Source of the DNA: Opitutaceae bacterium
Lineage (GTDB): Bacteria > Verrucomicrobiota > Verrucomicrobiae > Opitutales > Opitutaceae
Length of the DNA stretch: 7,288 nt
Assembly: GCA_031266495.1 (NCBI GenBank)
Contig: JAISAX010000493.1
Location: forward strand, 1-7,288
Reading direction: 5' to 3'
The notes under the pieces were generated by a model. The model did not search any database and had not been told where the DNA came from. It worked only from the letters and a program-made list of their open reading frames with translations. Of this stretch, positions 6,801-7,288 are shown piece after piece; the first letter of the stretch is position 1; every line of letters starts with the position of its first letter. The translations under genes were made by a program, and so were the position numbers.

Positions 6801-7242
6801 ACTGGATCTTGCCCGGTGCGTTCTGGAGTGCGACTTCGAGGGTGTCGTTGTCGTCGAGGCGAAGTTTGAGTTTTTTCGGGAGCGCCCAGTTGTCCCAGCC
6901 GCCTTGCAGAAAAGCGAGTTGGCGGATGGTGCGTGGCGTTTTGAAGGTGAGTGTGGTGGTGCTGCCTTTGAGCTTGGGAAAGCGGGTGCTGGTGGAGGGT
7001 TTGCCATCCAGCAAGCCGGCGGTGGATTTTTCCTGGTCGGCGGCTGAGGTTGTGATTGAGGCGATCTCGGCATCCGTCCAGGCAACCCAGCGGCGCGGGG
7101 GATCAAATCCGGCGTCCAAAACGGACGGGCCAGCCTCGGCTCCGCCGGATGTGGAGACAATGGCGAATGCCGCAGCAATGGCCGGTGTTGTCGTGAAAAG
7201 GGCACGACGAATGCGTTGTTGGACAAGCTTGACGGAAATCAT
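3898..7242 (-). CDS. Large secreted six-hairpin-glycosidase-like protein with discoidin-like N-terminus
   Basis: A 1114-aa protein probably acting on a polysaccharide outside the cytoplasm. Residues 1-37 form a signal peptide (RIRR, then a hydrophobic stretch, cleavage after AEA). Residues about 60-170 look like an F5/8 type C (discoidin-like) carbohydrate-binding domain: STAGLLDGKPSTSTRF, LTFKTPRTIRQLAFLQGG, and TRLEVQVLDIYSD. Beta-rich segments follow to about 600. Residues about 700-1010 are helical and resemble an (alpha/alpha)6 toroid: AAYSTYLYALYSGDWATIRR (787-806), SIDMDTIAFAGIAAMHRMAQ (839-858), then GGLDHIAMCLTWTGEMPEMY (920-939). A short beta domain closes the protein (1045-1110). 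I cannot assign a glycoside hydrolase or lyase family or catalytic residues. First gene of the operon; ATG 7242 gives the signal peptide but lacks a Shine-Dalgarno. The frame is intact throughout and C runs encode several Pro stretches. Confidence 0.9.
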   Translation of the reverse strand: MISVKLVQQRIRRALFTTTPAIAAAFAIVSTSGGAEAGPSVLDAGFDPPRRWVAWTDAEIASITTSAADQEKSTAGLLDGKPSTSTRFPKLKGSTTTLTFKTPRTIRQLAFLQGGWDNWALPKKLKLRLDDNDTLEVALQNAPGKIQSVALNRTLTRLEVQVLDIYSDAKRIHPWGGFSGIGEAHYGTTEWSLLAPPLQDHQRNLRLTIETPVATTANIVFAIGNTSKHRALRFAHPPIALQPGKQTCTLSLDDLKPAEDYGYEPRPRHLETLMLNGPDEQTPIRLIAVEAVQAPVAAPPWEALPPIIFPTRRIDGKIWTEGHSYRTAGRFGNSTYNGLINEVVSGNWIRVYTANGGNLYRRQDFDFHVEGQEADTTDSTDELWRVKLGTYNPAREKITANWTTMINERRGRDNSILRVTTGLLAPGFLIDTPKTLTLSSRGGGKLPVRSGAPDEDEARFMKPDTTESGKPMIGPSAILTSHGLLTRPQTIRNLREPWLVAIWGIADGKPTFWGDKAVAILLTADTSAPIEWTSSTLRLPPARWGFSSAFHGLLNEGWKPESVSNRSRQIARMLRAYPVDCREYYLVEDDAVRIRNEFRYERWGNPAWQSTDYAPLPPIYNWARDSLQWQGIPADSGTSARTNLKTPVGPFRWLDGATLHYTLPRIPARHAAWPQRVEFSDTYQSMNDAITAKIRPPLATRSTNHPWILAYQDRWTQGLIGGSFHQPQALQTLLDLAHLNVERMYAPSSWILRRELFTREPYQLRGWLDRSTLPVMFGDPNSNVGQAAYSTYLYALYSGDWATIRRLWPRIMETLRIFEILNDWAVPATTSREAVKYGSIDMDTIAFAGIAAMHRMAQVLGQTDDAARIAYLQTKIAAATALRFNFPRYLDPETRHPRLYGVGFAEDGPAIERASPRHTGGLDHIAMCLTWTGEMPEMYDFYLNILGHDFFTTFQRDFMEKQFSGWRTMAYNQSRSAAHIANRAWLPDWPADGLKSDLETWLAHLKQKHTPYYASGMFGACTAHETRVYLIGWEPARFRGSRYDNATRQLSLELENPNPFELEIHAPVPPATLRLDDREQPLAGIRSNGNHHRISLPHGGKIRIQFPAAVPVSP

Positions 7243-7288
7243 GAACGTAAACGGAAGTGTCTGCTGAGATGGCAGGAGGCAGGGGGGG
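7243..7288 (-). other. 46-nt upstream stretch of the operon, cut by the window edge
   Basis: Only 46 nt upstream of the first operon gene are present. They hold no recognisable -10/-35 pair or ribosome binding site and end in a run of seven G on the plus strand (7282-7288). The operon promoter must lie outside the window or further into the missing sequence. Confidence 0.5.

Overview
The window looks like chromosomal DNA of a GC-rich bacterium. Verrucomicrobiota, perhaps Opitutales/Opitutaceae, is the best guess. The clues are a pseudopilin of the '[11 protein letters not shown]' type next to secreted carbohydrate-active proteins, an FAD_oxidored-family protein and an SGNH hydrolase (a mix typical of that phylum), plus a polyvalent-protein-type kinase remnant. 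No rRNA or marker gene is present, so the taxonomy is inference.

Right and centre (926-7242, all minus strand): four genes in one tight transcription unit. Reading 5' to 3' along the minus strand, these are (1) a 1114-aa secreted protein with a discoidin-like N-terminus and a six-hairpin-glycosidase-like C-terminal half (7242-3898); (2) a pseudopilin with a type IV prepilin N-terminus (3872-3084); (3) an FAD-dependent oxidoreductase (3087-1687); and (4) a signal-peptide-bearing SGNH/GDSL hydrolase (1690-926). The gap between genes 1 and 2 is 25 bp, and genes 2/3 and 3/4 overlap by 4 bp in ATGA form, so the set is probably co-transcribed and translationally coupled. The likely theme is glycan degradation: a large extracytoplasmic glycosidase-like enzyme, an SGNH esterase to remove acyl groups, an oxidoreductase of unknown substrate, and a pseudopilin.

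The most unusual structure lies inside the pseudopilin gene. The prepilin motif FTLIE is encoded twice, 52 codons apart. The two copies are an exact 14-bp direct repeat bracketing a palindrome-rich 142-bp segment, and the reading frame stays open. The mature pilin therefore sits behind a 60-residue leader instead of the usual short one.

Left end (1-925): an AT-rich leader carries four heptamers at exact 11-bp spacing followed by a TATAAT box, the architecture of a PhoB-dependent promoter. It reads right into a decayed, frameshifted kinase-like gene fragment (89-578) and a second possible remnant (636-854). On the minus strand, the frame of the SGNH gene stays open for 46 codons past its TGA (925-788). 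This side looks like a patch of degraded accessory DNA.

Across the operon the coding strand is rich in C homopolymers (G on the plus strand), including a C10 tract inside the oxidoreductase gene and a C8 tract in front of the pilin start.
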